DNA of 64,000 bases from Streptomyces koelreuteriae (GTDB taxonomy: Bacteria > Actinomycetota > Actinomycetes > Streptomycetales > Streptomycetaceae), in the NCBI RefSeq assembly GCF_018604545.1, contig NZ_CP075896.1:558001-622000 (forward strand), given 5' to 3'. This document shows, one piece after another, positions 1 to 9,543 of this stretch; the first letter of the stretch is position 1, and the number at the start of each line of letters is the position of its first letter. The position numbers and the translations under genes are program-made. A model generated the notes under the pieces. That model made no database searches. It worked only from the letters and a program-made list of their open reading frames with translations, and was not told the origin of the DNA.

Positions 1-6
1 ACATGA

Positions 7-1005
7 ATGAAGAAGCGTGTGCTCACCACCCGTGAAAACCTGCCCGGCAACGGCCTGGACCGTTTGGCCGGGGCAGCGGAATTGGTGGCGTGGCCGGGCG
101 ACGGCAAGCCCGGCCCCTCGGACCTCGCGGCGCTCGCTCCCGGAGTCAGCGCCGTCCTCGCTCTGGGCAACGACCCGGTGGACGGCGCGCTGATGGACGC
201 CGCCGGCCCCTCCCTGCGGGTCGTCGCGCTGGCGAGCATGGGCTTCGACAACGTCGACCGGAACGCCGCCGCCGAGCGCGGCATCGTCGTCACGCACACC
301 CCACGGGTGCTCGCGGAGACCACCGCCGACCTCACCTTCGCCCTGATCCTCGCCGCCCGCCGACGGATCGGCGCCGCCGGAGCGAGCCTGGCGTCGGGCT
401 CCTGGGGTCTGTTCCGGATGCACGACTACCTCGGCCTGGACATCCACGGAGCCACCCTCGGTCTGGTCGGCTACGGCCAGATCGGCCGCGCGGTGGCCCG
501 CCGGGCCCACGGATTCGGCATGCGCGTGATCCACCACGACCCCTACGCGCCCGACGACGACCTCTCCACCTCGGTCGATCTGGCCACGCTGCTCGCCGAG
601 TCCGACGTCGTGTCGCTGCACGTGCCGCTCACCGAGGAGACACGGCATCTGATCTCGGCCCCCGAACTGGCCGCGATGAAGCCCACGGCCACGCTGGTCA
701 GCACCGCCCGCGGCGGTGTCGTAGACGAGGAGGCCCTGCTGCACGCCGTCCGTGAGGGGCGGCTGCACTCCGCCGGACTCGACGTCTTCGAACGCGAGCC
801 GATGGGACCGGAGTTGTCTCCGCTGGTCGCCGAGCCCAACGTGGTCACGCTCCCCCACATCGGCTCGGCCACCGAAGCCACCCGGGCCGCCATGGTCGAT
901 CTGGCGGTGGACAACATCCTCGACGTCCTGGCCGAACGCCCCGCGCGGACGCCGCTGCCGGGCAGCCTGGCGGTGCCGTCCTCGACGGAGGCGGCATCAC
1001 GCTGA
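7..1005 (+). CDS. D-2-hydroxyacid dehydrogenase family protein
   Basis: This 332-residue protein is a cytoplasmic NAD(P)-dependent 2-hydroxyacid dehydrogenase. The Rossmann dinucleotide motif is G155-x-G157-xx-G160. The family catalytic triad is visible as R235 (in STARGG), E264 (in FEREP) and H284 (in LPHIGS). Length is normal for the family. A TGA lies directly upstream in frame (4-6), so ATG at 7 is the first possible start, and the TGA/ATG junction suggests that an upstream gene outside the window ends here. The family reduces 2-keto acids or oxidises D-2-hydroxy acids; substrate cannot be read from the sequence. It faces a convergent PucR gene and probably belongs to the neighbouring catabolic group. 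Confidence 0.9.
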   Translation: MKKRVLTTRENLPGNGLDRLAGAAELVAWPGDGKPGPSDLAALAPGVSAVLALGNDPVDGALMDAAGPSLRVVALASMGFDNVDRNAAAERGIVVTHTPRVLAETTADLTFALILAARRRIGAAGASLASGSWGLFRMHDYLGLDIHGATLGLVGYGQIGRAVARRAHGFGMRVIHHDPYAPDDDLSTSVDLATLLAESDVVSLHVPLTEETRHLISAPELAAMKPTATLVSTARGGVVDEEALLHAVREGRLHSAGLDVFEREPMGPELSPLVAEPNVVTLPHIGSATEATRAAMVDLAVDNILDVLAERPARTPLPGSLAVPSSTEAASR

Positions 1006-1049
1006 GCGGAATCCTCACGCCTCCGGACCGCTCACACCGGCTCTGAGGA

Positions 1050-2633
1050 TCACGCCCGGCCCGGCCGATGTCGTGACCGTTGCGCGTCCAGGGCCGCGAT
1101 GGCGACATGCAACTGCGCCCGGCAGTCGCCGGATTCGAGGTCCGCACGCAGGATGTCCTCGATGAGGTGCAGGCGTTGGTAGAGCGCCTGGCGTGACAGG
1201 TGGCTGCGCCGGGCCGCGATCGACTTGTTACCGGCGGAGGCGAGGTAGTGGCGCAGGGTGGTCAGCAGGTCCGTGCCGTGGTCCTGGTCGTGGGCGAGCA
1301 GCGCGGACAGTTGGCGTTCGGCGTAGGCCTGGATCCGGGGGTCGTCGCGCAGGGAGTAGAAGAGCTGGGGCAGGCCGATGTCGGCGATGGTGTGGACGGC
1401 CGCCGGGCCGACGGGCGGCACGGCGTCGGCGACCTGTTCCGCCTCGGCGGCGGAGCGGGCCACCTCGGACAGTTCGCCCACCTCGGCACCGACGTAGACG
1501 GGTGCGCCGGCGAGTTCGCTGATGTCGGTGGCCAGCGGACGCCAGCCGCCCGGCTCCCGGTAGGCCAGGAGCAACCCGATGCCGCGCTCGCCCAGGTCTC
1601 CCACGAGGGCGCTGCCCTCCAGCCGTGCGCGCAGCTTGTCGAGGAGGGCGTCGCGGTCGGCGGCGCAGACCAGCACGACGGCGAGTCTGCGCCCATGGGT
1701 GGGCACGCCGAGCGCGGTGATCTTCGTCCGGGTGTCGCGCCAGGACAGGTGCCGCTGCTCCAGGACGTCGAGCAGCGCGTCCCGTTGGGCCTGTTCCTCC
1801 CAGCGCGTCTCATGGGTGAGCCGGGACAGGGTGAGGGCGATGGCCGCCCGCTCCAGGACCATCACATGGTCGGTGTGGAACCGCTGCTCGGCGGTGCATC
1901 CGGGGAGCATGGCCAGTCGTCCCCAGCGCTGTCCGCGGAACTCCACGGAGGTGACCAGCCAGCCCTCCTGGCCGCACACCTCGGTGCGTTCGGTGGGCGA
2001 GGGAGTGGCCCGGGAGCGCTCCTCCCACCGGTTGAGCGCGTCCTCCACCATGGCTTCGCCGGGCGCGCAGATCAGGGCCTGGTGGGCCAGGTTCTCCAGG
2101 ACGACGGCCCGGCCGGTCATCGTGGCGGCGGCCCGGACGACCTCGTCGGCGCCGGCTCCGCGCAGGGAGAGCGCGGTAAAGGTGTCGTGGACGTGCTGCG
2201 CGGCCCGGAGGGTGCGGACCTGGCCGGTCAGGATCATCGCGTGCACTTCCTGGGTGACGTCGACGAACTTGATCCCGCGCTGCAGCACGATCAGCGGCAC
2301 GCCCCGCGCCCGGCACGCGGCGACCAGTTCATACGGCGCTTCCTGGAAGCGGCGGCCGAGTTCCAGCACCAGGGCGGCGGCACCGATGTCCGCGAATTCG
2401 GCGGCCCACTCCTCCAGCCGGTTGGGGAAGCCGAACCCGGTGGTCAGCACCAGCTCGCCGCCCCGCAGGGCCGACGCCGGGTGCTCCCACTCGGTGACAT
2501 GCACCCAGCGCACGGGCCGGTCCAGCCGGTCCTGCCCCGCGAGGACCTTCGGCAGTCCGCGGACCAGCACCGGAAGGGCCAGTACCTCGGCCACCGTCAC
2601 TGTCCCGCCGTCGCTCACCCTGACAACTTGCAT
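1050..2633 (-). CDS. PucR family transcriptional regulator
   Basis: This 527-residue protein has the PucR layout. An N-terminal PucR sensor domain covers about residues 14-130, a middle GGDEF-like region follows, and the C-terminal PucR helix-turn-helix occupies roughly the last 60 residues (motif SRQALYQRLHLIEDIL). PucR proteins usually activate purine, amine or amino-acid catabolic genes in response to a metabolite. The gene is 24 bp downstream of the MFS transporter gene on the same strand, so the two probably share a transcript. The surrounding oxidoreductases, HAD hydrolase and transporter are its likely regulon. Family assignment is firm; the inducer is unknown. Confidence 0.9.
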   Translation of the reverse strand: MQVVRVSDGGTVTVAEVLALPVLVRGLPKVLAGQDRLDRPVRWVHVTEWEHPASALRGGELVLTTGFGFPNRLEEWAAEFADIGAAALVLELGRRFQEAPYELVAACRARGVPLIVLQRGIKFVDVTQEVHAMILTGQVRTLRAAQHVHDTFTALSLRGAGADEVVRAAATMTGRAVVLENLAHQALICAPGEAMVEDALNRWEERSRATPSPTERTEVCGQEGWLVTSVEFRGQRWGRLAMLPGCTAEQRFHTDHVMVLERAAIALTLSRLTHETRWEEQAQRDALLDVLEQRHLSWRDTRTKITALGVPTHGRRLAVVLVCAADRDALLDKLRARLEGSALVGDLGERGIGLLLAYREPGGWRPLATDISELAGAPVYVGAEVGELSEVARSAAEAEQVADAVPPVGPAAVHTIADIGLPQLFYSLRDDPRIQAYAERQLSALLAHDQDHGTDLLTTLRHYLASAGNKSIAARRSHLSRQALYQRLHLIEDILRADLESGDCRAQLHVAIAALDAQRSRHRPGRA

Positions 2634-2657
2634 GCTTTCGAGCCACCACGCAATGGG

Positions 2658-4007
2658 TCACGGCTGCCGGACCGGCACGGCCTCGGTCTTGGTCGTGGAG
2701 GTGAGGGGGCGGTCCTTCGTCTCCGGGGCCAGGGCCAGTGAGACCACCAGGCCGACGAGGGTGATGCCCGCTCCGATCAGCAGCGTTCCTGAGTTGCCCA
2801 CCCCGGCGATGAGCAGCGGCAGACAGAACGTGCCGCCGGCCGATCCGATACGGCTCATGGCGGAGGCGAAGCCGACCCCGGTCGCCCGCAGATCGGTGGG
2901 GAAGAGCTCACTGGGATAGAGGAACTGCAGGGCGCTTCCGGCTGCCTCGGCGAAGTGGAAGACCAGGAACAGCACGATGATCGGCAGGGCGAGGTGCAGC
3001 GGCAGCACCGCGAGACAGAACAGCGAGACGAAGATCGCGACGAAGCTGCCGATCAGCAGCGGCCTCCTGCCGACCCGGTTGACCAGGAACAGTCCGGTCG
3101 ACACGCCCAGGATCGGGATGAGCATCATGACGGCCGCGCTGGTCGTGGCGTTGCCGACGCCCATCGACGTGAGGATCTGCGGCTGGAAGGTCCGGATCGC
3201 GTAGCCCGTCGCCACCTGGCACAGGAAGAACGTCGAGCAGAACACCACCTGTTTCGTGTAGCCGCGGCGGAACACCTCGCCGATGTTGCCCAGGCCCGAG
3301 CCGGTGCGCCGGGGCACCCTGCTCTCCTCGACGAGTTCGTCGACCCGGACGTCGGGTCCGATGTAGCGCCGTACGATCGCGGTCGCCTCGTCCACCCGGC
3401 CCCGGCTGGCCAGCCAGCGCGGTGATTCCGGGAGTCCGGCCCGCATGGCCAGGAAGATCGCCGCCGGAACCGCCCCGGAGGCCAGCATCCAGCGCCACGC
3501 GTCGTCGCCGACGCCCATCAGGGCCAGCCCGATCCAGTAGCTCGCGCCGTAGCCGATCCACCACGACAGCACCAGCCCGGACAACGCGCTGCCCCGCAGT
3601 TTCCTGGGGACCAGTTCGGCGGTGAGGGCCGAGGCGATCGGGTAGTCGGCGCCGACGGCGATCCCGATGATCAGGCGCAGGACGAAGAGCTGCCAGGCCT
3701 CGTTCACGAAGAACTGCGGGATCGACGCGGCGACGAACACCACGAGGTTGAGGACGTACATCAGCCGTCGTCCGACCCGGTCGGTGATGGCGCCGAAGAC
3801 CAGCGCCCCGACGAACACCCCGATCAGGGCGGAACTGGCGAGCAGTCCTGACCACACGGAACCGAGCTGGAGCTGAGGGGTGATCTGGCTCAGCGCGATG
3901 GCGATGATGCCGAGCAGATAGCCGTCGCAGAACGGACCGCCCATCGCCACCGCGACCAGGCGTCGATGGAACCGATTGACGGGAACGTCGTCCAGGGTGG
4001 TTGTCAT
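2658..4007 (-). CDS. MFS transporter, sugar-porter/aromatic-acid type
   Basis: This 449-residue protein has 12 predicted hydrophobic segments and the major facilitator signatures: TDRVGRRL between TM2 and TM3, an RIIGIAVGADYP stretch in TM4, PESPRWL before the central loop, and a second RVGRRP in the C-terminal half. This pattern fits proton-coupled importers of sugars or organic acids rather than drug exporters. The gene is followed directly by the pucR-like regulator and is divergent from an SDR gene, so it probably imports the substrate of the adjacent oxidative pathway. Specificity is not predictable from sequence alone. Confidence 0.85.
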   Translation of the reverse strand: MTTTLDDVPVNRFHRRLVAVAMGGPFCDGYLLGIIAIALSQITPQLQLGSVWSGLLASSALIGVFVGALVFGAITDRVGRRLMYVLNLVVFVAASIPQFFVNEAWQLFVLRLIIGIAVGADYPIASALTAELVPRKLRGSALSGLVLSWWIGYGASYWIGLALMGVGDDAWRWMLASGAVPAAIFLAMRAGLPESPRWLASRGRVDEATAIVRRYIGPDVRVDELVEESRVPRRTGSGLGNIGEVFRRGYTKQVVFCSTFFLCQVATGYAIRTFQPQILTSMGVGNATTSAAVMMLIPILGVSTGLFLVNRVGRRPLLIGSFVAIFVSLFCLAVLPLHLALPIIVLFLVFHFAEAAGSALQFLYPSELFPTDLRATGVGFASAMSRIGSAGGTFCLPLLIAGVGNSGTLLIGAGITLVGLVVSLALAPETKDRPLTSTTKTEAVPVRQP

Positions 4008-4174
4008 GGTGGAGCGCCTTTCGTCGGCAAGGGCCGGGTGCAGACACTGTGGGACAGGTCACCCGGGGCCGACAGATACAGAGTGTCAGGTGGTCCCGGG
4101 CCCGGTTGACACCTCGTTCCGTTCCTCGCCCGCCGGTATCGCGCGGCCGGTCGACTGCGGTACAGCTGGTCGCC

Positions 4175-4834
4175 ATGGAACAGAGAACCGCGCTGGTCAC
4201 GGGCGCGAACCGAGGACTGGGCGCCGCCATCGCCGAAGGCCTGGCCGGACAGGGTGTCCGCGTGTGGCGCGGCGTACGGGAGGGCGGAGGCACCGCACGC
4301 GACGTGCGGCTGGACGTACGGGACGAGAAGAGCGTCACGGCGGCGGTGCGGCGGATCCTGGACGAGGACGGGCGCATCGACATCCTCGTCAACAACGCCG
4401 GGATCACCGACGGCAAGCAGACGCCCGCGACGGCGGACCTCGGTGTGGCGGCCCACGTCTGGGACACCAATGTCCTCGGTGCCTGGCGGTGTGCCCAGGC
4501 GGTCGTCCCGGGCATGGTCGCCGCAGGTTACGGACGCATCGTCAACATCGGCAGCACGCTGGGCTCGCTCGCCCTCATGGACCGCCCGACCGAACCCGGC
4601 TACCGCGTCTCCAAGGCCGGGCTGAACGCGCTGACCCGGCTGCTGGCGGCGGAGCTCGCCGGCACCGGGGTGCTGGTCAACGCCGCCTCGCCCGGCTGGG
4701 TGCGCACCGACATGAGCCCGACCGCGACACGCGGCCCGGCCGAGGGGGCCGACACTCCCGTCTGGCTGGCGACCCTGCCCGACGACGGCCCCACAGGCGG
4801 CTTCTTCCGGGACCGGGAACCACTCGCCTGGTGA
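4175..4834 (+). CDS. SDR family NAD(P)-dependent oxidoreductase
   Basis: This 219-residue protein is a classical short-chain dehydrogenase. It shows the cofactor motif TGANRGLG near the N-terminus, NNAG at about 73-76, catalytic S127, and Y143-x-x-x-K147. ATG 4175 is chosen because it begins the Rossmann strand; an open frame continues upstream to 4001 but lacks family sequence. The protein is shorter than the usual 250 residues, and the segment before the cofactor-distal helices is compact. It is divergent from the MFS gene across about 165 bp, so both may respond to the PucR regulator. The substrate is unknown. Confidence 0.87.
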   Translation: MEQRTALVTGANRGLGAAIAEGLAGQGVRVWRGVREGGGTARDVRLDVRDEKSVTAAVRRILDEDGRIDILVNNAGITDGKQTPATADLGVAAHVWDTNVLGAWRCAQAVVPGMVAAGYGRIVNIGSTLGSLALMDRPTEPGYRVSKAGLNALTRLLAAELAGTGVLVNAASPGWVRTDMSPTATRGPAEGADTPVWLATLPDDGPTGGFFRDREPLAW

Positions 4835-5007
4835 GCCGTAGGCGCTGCTCAGCTGGCGCGTTGGGCCGCCGGTCCGCGATCACGCGACGTCGTGTCAACC
4901 GGAACGGCGATGCGCTGACAGTCTGTTCCTGTCTCCCCCACGCTCCCTCGGTTCACAGTGAAGACAAACGTCCCGCCGCCCTCGCGGCACGACACTGAGG
5001 AACGCCC

Positions 5008-5679
5008 ATGGCTCCGAGGCCCGTCGTCTCCTTCGACTGCTACCGCACCCTGATCGACTTCGACCTCAACCGCGCCACCCTGCCCATCGTCCGGGACCGC
5101 CTCGACGAGGTCGGCGTCGACCACGAGGTCTTCCTCGACAACCTGCGCGTCATGCGCTTCCAGGGCGTCGTCCAGCCCTACCGCCGCTACCGCGAGATCG
5201 TGCGGGACAGCCTCGAGAACTGCATGCTGCTGCACGGCATCGAGTACCGCGACGAGGACTACGAGCAACTGATCGCCGCCGCCGAGCGGTTCCCGGTCTT
5301 CCCCGACGTCCCCGACGCGCTGCGCACGCTCAAGGAGCGCTACGACATCGCCATCCTCACCAACAGCGACGACGATCTGATCCCGTACCACCTGGAGACC
5401 ATCGGCGTCCCCTTCGACCATGTGGTCACCGCCCAGCAGGCAGGCGCCTACAAGCCCCGCCGCCAGGCCTTCGAGAAACTCTTCGAGGTGCTGCCGCAGA
5501 GCAGGGACCAGATCACCCATGCCGCGCAGGGCTGGGACTACGACATCATGCCCACCAAGGACCTCGGCATCGCCCGACGGGTCTGGGTGAACCGCTACGA
5601 CCTCAAGGGCAGCGACGCCTACCAGCCCTACGACGAGATCCGCGACCTGTCCGAACTCCCCGCGCTGCTGGGGATGTGA
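5008..5679 (+). CDS. HAD family hydrolase, haloacid dehalogenase type II-like
   Basis: This 223-residue protein has the haloacid dehalogenase motifs in order: nucleophile D10 in FDCYRTL, the T118-N119-S120 motif II, K149 in YKPRR, and an acidic motif near WDYDIMPTKDLG. The layout matches L-2-haloacid dehalogenase-like proteins, but many of these are phosphatases of unknown substrate. Its stop overlaps the GTG start of the following flavin oxidoreductase by 4 bp (GTGA), which implies co-translation and a shared pathway. GAGGAACG upstream of ATG 5008 serves as RBS. Confidence 0.85.
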   Translation: MAPRPVVSFDCYRTLIDFDLNRATLPIVRDRLDEVGVDHEVFLDNLRVMRFQGVVQPYRRYREIVRDSLENCMLLHGIEYRDEDYEQLIAAAERFPVFPDVPDALRTLKERYDIAILTNSDDDLIPYHLETIGVPFDHVVTAQQAGAYKPRRQAFEKLFEVLPQSRDQITHAAQGWDYDIMPTKDLGIARRVWVNRYDLKGSDAYQPYDEIRDLSELPALLGM

Positions 5680-7091
5680 GCGCCGCCATGGACGCTGTCA
5701 CCACGCCCCGGGCGGATCCCGTCAACGGAAACGTCTCGTTCTGGTTCGAGGCCATCGGCGGCCGGCCCCCGCTGCGCCCCGCGCTGCCGGGCGACTCCAC
5801 CGCCGATGTCTGCATCGTCGGCGCCGGGTTCACCGGACTGTGGACCGCCTACTACCTGAAGAAGGCCGACCCCTCCCTCCACATCGTCGTCCTGGAGCGG
5901 GAGTTCGCGGGCTACGGCGCCTCCGGGCGCAACGGCGGCTGGGCCTCCGGGCTGCTCGCCGGGTCCCGGGACAGGTTCGCGGAGCTGTACGGCGTCGACG
6001 CGACCAAGGCGCAGCAGCGCATGATGCACGAGGCCGTGGACGAGATCGTCGCCGTCGGCGCGGCCGAGGGCATCGAGGCCGATGTCGTCAAGGGCGGCAC
6101 CCTCCGCATCGCCTGCTCCCCGTCGCAGGTGCGGCGGCTGACCTCCGGCGTCACCGAGGACCACAAGTGGGGCGTCGCCGAGTCCCGGCTGCTGGACGAC
6201 GGCGAACTGCGTGAGCGCCTGCGCATCCCGGAAGCGCTCAAGGCCGCCTACACCCCGCACTGCGCCCGGATGCAGCCCGCCCGCTACGTCCGGGGCCTGG
6301 CCGACGTCGTCGAGTCCCTCGGCGTCACGATCCGGGAGTCGACGGCCGTCACCCGGATCGAGAGCGGCACGGCGCACACCGACCGGGGTGTCGTCCGGGC
6401 TCCCGTCATCCTGCGGGCGACCGAGGGCTACACCGCGTCCCTGGCCGGGGAGCGGCGCACCTGGCTCCCCATGAACAGCTCGATGATCGTCACCGAGCCC
6501 CTGCCGGAGTCCGTGTGGGACGAGATCGGCTGGAGCGGGGGCGAGACCCTCGGCGACAAGTGCTACTCCCATATGTACGGCCAGCGCACGGCCGACGGCC
6601 GGATCGCCATCGGCGGACGGGGCATCCCCTACCGCTTCGGCTCGGCCACCGACCGCGACGGCGCCACGCAGGAGGCGACGATCCGGTCCCTCACGTCGAT
6701 CCTGCACCGCAGGTTCCCCGCCACGCGCGGCCACCGGGTGGAACACGCCTGGTGCGGCGTCCTCGGCGTGCCCCGGGACTGGTGCTCCAGCGCGGTCTTC
6801 GACCCGGCCACCGGACTCGGGCATGCCGGCGGGTACGTCGGCCAGGGCCTCACCACCACCAACCTGGCCGGCCGCACCCTGCGCGATCTGGTCCTCGGCC
6901 ACGACACCGAACTCACCCGGCTTCCCTGGGTGGGCCACACCTCACGACGGTGGGAGGTCGAACCGCTGCGGTGGCTGGGCGTGCGGTCCATGTATCTGGC
7001 GTACAGCCGCGCCGACCGCAAGGAACTCGCCGGGAGCCGACGCGCGTCCCGGCTGGCGAGGCTGGCCGACGTGATCAGCCGACGCCCCTGA
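5676..7091 (+). CDS. FAD-dependent oxidoreductase, DAO/PuuB type
   Basis: This 471-residue protein is a D-amino-acid-oxidase-fold flavoenzyme. It has an ADP-binding motif VGAGFTGLWTAYYL at about 47-60 and the following GASGRNGGW segment, which is typical of gamma-glutamylputrescine oxidase and related amine oxidases. Such enzymes oxidise secondary or primary amines. The start is GTG 5676, overlapping the HAD stop; an in-frame ATG at 5688 is an alternative. Together with the HAD, SDR, hydroxyacid dehydrogenase and MFS genes it suggests oxidative breakdown of an amine- or amino-acid-like compound, but that pathway is inference. Confidence 0.87.
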   Translation: MSAAMDAVTTPRADPVNGNVSFWFEAIGGRPPLRPALPGDSTADVCIVGAGFTGLWTAYYLKKADPSLHIVVLEREFAGYGASGRNGGWASGLLAGSRDRFAELYGVDATKAQQRMMHEAVDEIVAVGAAEGIEADVVKGGTLRIACSPSQVRRLTSGVTEDHKWGVAESRLLDDGELRERLRIPEALKAAYTPHCARMQPARYVRGLADVVESLGVTIRESTAVTRIESGTAHTDRGVVRAPVILRATEGYTASLAGERRTWLPMNSSMIVTEPLPESVWDEIGWSGGETLGDKCYSHMYGQRTADGRIAIGGRGIPYRFGSATDRDGATQEATIRSLTSILHRRFPATRGHRVEHAWCGVLGVPRDWCSSAVFDPATGLGHAGGYVGQGLTTTNLAGRTLRDLVLGHDTELTRLPWVGHTSRRWEVEPLRWLGVRSMYLAYSRADRKELAGSRRASRLARLADVISRRP

Positions 7092-7108
7092 CGACGCACC
7101 GGCAGCGG

Positions 7109-9343
7109 TCAGAGGGCCGTGAACGTCCACAGCAGATTGGTGCTGTTGCCGTAGGTCCACTGCTTGGTGACGGAGCCCGAGGGCACGGTGCCACCGCCGT
7201 CGAGGACCAGGCCGGTGGTCCGGTTGGCGATGGAGTAGCGGCCGTCGCCCCGGTGGGTGATCGTCCACTGCTGGTTGTTCCCGCCGTTCCAGACAGCCTG
7301 CCGGGCGGCGGAACCGTCGGTGGTGGCGCCCCAGCCGTCGGCGACCATGCCGTTGGCGCGGTTGACCAGCTTGTAGTAGCCGCCTCCGACCTCCAGAGCC
7401 TGCCACCGCAGATTGTCGCTGCCGTCCCAGCTCCACTGCTTGAGGTCGGACCCGGAGGCGACGTCGCCGCCGCTGTCGAGGGCCAGTCCGTCGGTGACGT
7501 TGATGACGCGGAAGTACGTCGAGGGCCTGAACTGGACCTTGAGCGAGGTGACCCGGTCGTTGCCACCCGTACCCCGCAGATCGGCGTTGTCGGCGGTGAA
7601 CGTCCAGGAGCGGCCGGTGAAGTGGTCGCCGGACCAGCCGATGACCTGGTAGCCGGGGGCCAGTCGCAGGGAGGAGAGGGTGCGGGGGCCCAGTCCGGCC
7701 GCGGTCAGGTCGTCCGCGGTGTAGTCGCCGACGGGGAGCACGGCGGCGACGCCGGAGTGGTTCACCTCCCGGTAGCCGACGGCACCCGCCGACGGGCGCA
7801 GGCCGGGGATCCGGCCGGAGAACGCGAGCTTCAGGACGTACGCTTCGGCGCTGTACGGCGCCGAGGACGGCAGCGTGATCGTCAGCCCCGACGCGTCCTG
7901 CGTCCGCTTCGGCAGGTCCGTGTAGGTGCCCGCGGTGGAGCCGAGCAGCTTCACGGAGGTGAGCGACGAGAGGTCGATCCGTTCCGTGTTCAGCGTCGTG
8001 ACGGTCAGTGAGCTGCCGGGCCAGCCGAGCACGGTGGCGTACAGGACGGTGTTCGCCTTGTTCCGTGTGAAGCGGATGTCCTGCGCGGTACCGGCCGTGG
8101 GCCGGGTGAAGGAGCCGCCGCCCATCTTCGTCGGCCCCTCGCCGTACGCGGTCCACGCGCGGGTCGAGTACACCGACTCCCCGAAGCGCTTCAGATGGTC
8201 TCCGATGCCCAGCAGGATGTCCTTCTGCACCTGGGGAACGGTGCCGTCGGCCTTCGGCGCGATGTTCAGCAGCATGTTGCCGTTCTTGCTGACCCGGTCG
8301 ATGAAGGAGTGCAGCATCTGCCGGGTGCTGTAGTAGCCGATGTTCTGGGTGTGGCACCAGCTGTTGCTGGAGATGCTGTCGTCGGTGAGCCAGTACGGGG
8401 CGGTGAGGTCGGCCGGGCCGCCGCGCTCGTAGTCGAAGACCTCGCCCTTGCCGTTCATGCCGTCCTTGTAGGTGGCGACGACCTCGCGGCCCCAGCGGAT
8501 GGCCTGGTTGTAGTAGTACGCCAGGAAGTTCAGCCGCTGCGTCTCGTCGACGGCGTCCAGCTTGAAGTCCTGCCAGAGGATGTCGGGTTCGGCCCGGTCG
8601 ATGACCTCCTTGAGCTTGTCGTACCAGAGCTGGTTCTCCTCCTTCACGCTCAACTGCCCGTAGAGCTTCTTGAGGCCGGGGTCCGTCTGGGCGGGCGCGT
8701 GCTCGAAGTAGCCGTTGTAGTTGTACGCGTGGTGCATCGCCACCAGCAGCTTGATGCCCTTGGCCCGGATGGCCGTGGTGAAGATCCGCAGCAGGTCCAG
8801 CCTCGGGCCCTTGTCCACCGAGTTCCACTCGTTGACCTGGCTGTCCCACATGGAGAAGCCGTCATGATGCTCCGCCACCGGGCCGGCGAACCTGGCACCC
8901 GCGTCGACGAAGAGCTGCGCCCACTCCTCGGGGTCGAAGTTCCCGCCCTCAGACTTCAGCTTCGGCGCGAACCGCACGGTGTTGCCCGCCCGGTCTCGCG
9001 CGCCGTCGATGAAGTGGTGGAACGGCCAGGCCGACGGGTTGCCGTAGGTCGCGATGTGGTGCTTGTTGGCGTTGCTGCCGTCCGCGTACATGTTGCGCGG
9101 GTACCACTCGCTGTCGTAGGCCGGAACGCTGAAGGCGCCCCAGTGGAAGTAGACGCCGAACTTGGCGTCCTTGAACCACTCCGGGGCCGGTGGATGCCGG
9201 TCCACCGAAGCCCAGTCGGGCGTGTACCTCCGGGACGCCGCCTGCGCGCCGCCGGCACCGAACGCACCTGCGGCACCGGCCGCCGCGGCGACGCAGGTGG
9301 CACTGGCCAGGAACTGGCGTCTGTTGATCGAGGACCTCGGCAT
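7109..9343 (-). CDS. Tat-exported alpha-L-fucosidase (GH29) with crystallin-like and ricin-type lectin domains
   Basis: This 744-residue secreted glycosidase begins with a twin-arginine signal (RRQFLAS, followed by an Ala/Gly-rich hydrophobic run ending near AQA). The GH29 catalytic barrel follows, with FHWGAFSVPAYDSEWYPRNM near the start, HHDGFSMW, and PDILWQDF at the expected nucleophile position. A beta-sandwich segment and a beta/gamma-crystallin-like domain (YREVNHSGVAAVLPVGDY) come next, and the last 135 residues are a ricin B-type lectin with QQW-type repeats. ATG 9343 is chosen because the Tat signal starts there. The enzyme is expected to remove fucose from extracellular glycans, probably under the divergent GntR regulator. 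Confidence 0.9.
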   Translation of the reverse strand: MPRSSINRRQFLASATCVAAAAGAAGAFGAGGAQAASRRYTPDWASVDRHPPAPEWFKDAKFGVYFHWGAFSVPAYDSEWYPRNMYADGSNANKHHIATYGNPSAWPFHHFIDGARDRAGNTVRFAPKLKSEGGNFDPEEWAQLFVDAGARFAGPVAEHHDGFSMWDSQVNEWNSVDKGPRLDLLRIFTTAIRAKGIKLLVAMHHAYNYNGYFEHAPAQTDPGLKKLYGQLSVKEENQLWYDKLKEVIDRAEPDILWQDFKLDAVDETQRLNFLAYYYNQAIRWGREVVATYKDGMNGKGEVFDYERGGPADLTAPYWLTDDSISSNSWCHTQNIGYYSTRQMLHSFIDRVSKNGNMLLNIAPKADGTVPQVQKDILLGIGDHLKRFGESVYSTRAWTAYGEGPTKMGGGSFTRPTAGTAQDIRFTRNKANTVLYATVLGWPGSSLTVTTLNTERIDLSSLTSVKLLGSTAGTYTDLPKRTQDASGLTITLPSSAPYSAEAYVLKLAFSGRIPGLRPSAGAVGYREVNHSGVAAVLPVGDYTADDLTAAGLGPRTLSSLRLAPGYQVIGWSGDHFTGRSWTFTADNADLRGTGGNDRVTSLKVQFRPSTYFRVINVTDGLALDSGGDVASGSDLKQWSWDGSDNLRWQALEVGGGYYKLVNRANGMVADGWGATTDGSAARQAVWNGGNNQQWTITHRGDGRYSIANRTTGLVLDGGGTVPSGSVTKQWTYGNSTNLLWTFTAL

Positions 9344-9354
9344 GGAGACATCCC

Positions 9355-9509
9355 TGGTATGAGGGGGGCAGGAGACGTTAGGCACGAAGATCGACCCTGA
9401 GTCATGGGATGTCAACGGGTTCGACGGAACGAAAAGTGTCGGCAACTCTGGCTTACCTACCGGCATTTCGGGATGAACACGACTCGCCGATCGATCAGAC
9501 ATGGTATGT
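9355..9509 (+). promoter_or_regulatory. candidate GntR operator sites between fucosidase and regulator genes
   Basis: The 200-bp divergent region holds TGGTATG twice, at 9355-9361 next to the fucosidase start and at 9502-9508 upstream of the regulator. The second copy is embedded in a perfect inverted repeat ACAT-GGT-ATGT (9499-9509). Paired sites next to each divergent gene are what an autoregulating FadR-type repressor would use. This is pattern evidence only. Confidence 0.35.
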
Positions 9510-9543
9510 TTCCCGGCACTATCCGGCTGGTGAGGAGTTCGCG

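Noticed and set aside
1200..2741. A 513-codon open frame on the plus strand opposite the PucR gene
   Set aside because: It is the antisense shadow of a clear PucR regulator, with Gly/Arg/Gln-rich composition typical of high-GC reverse frames.
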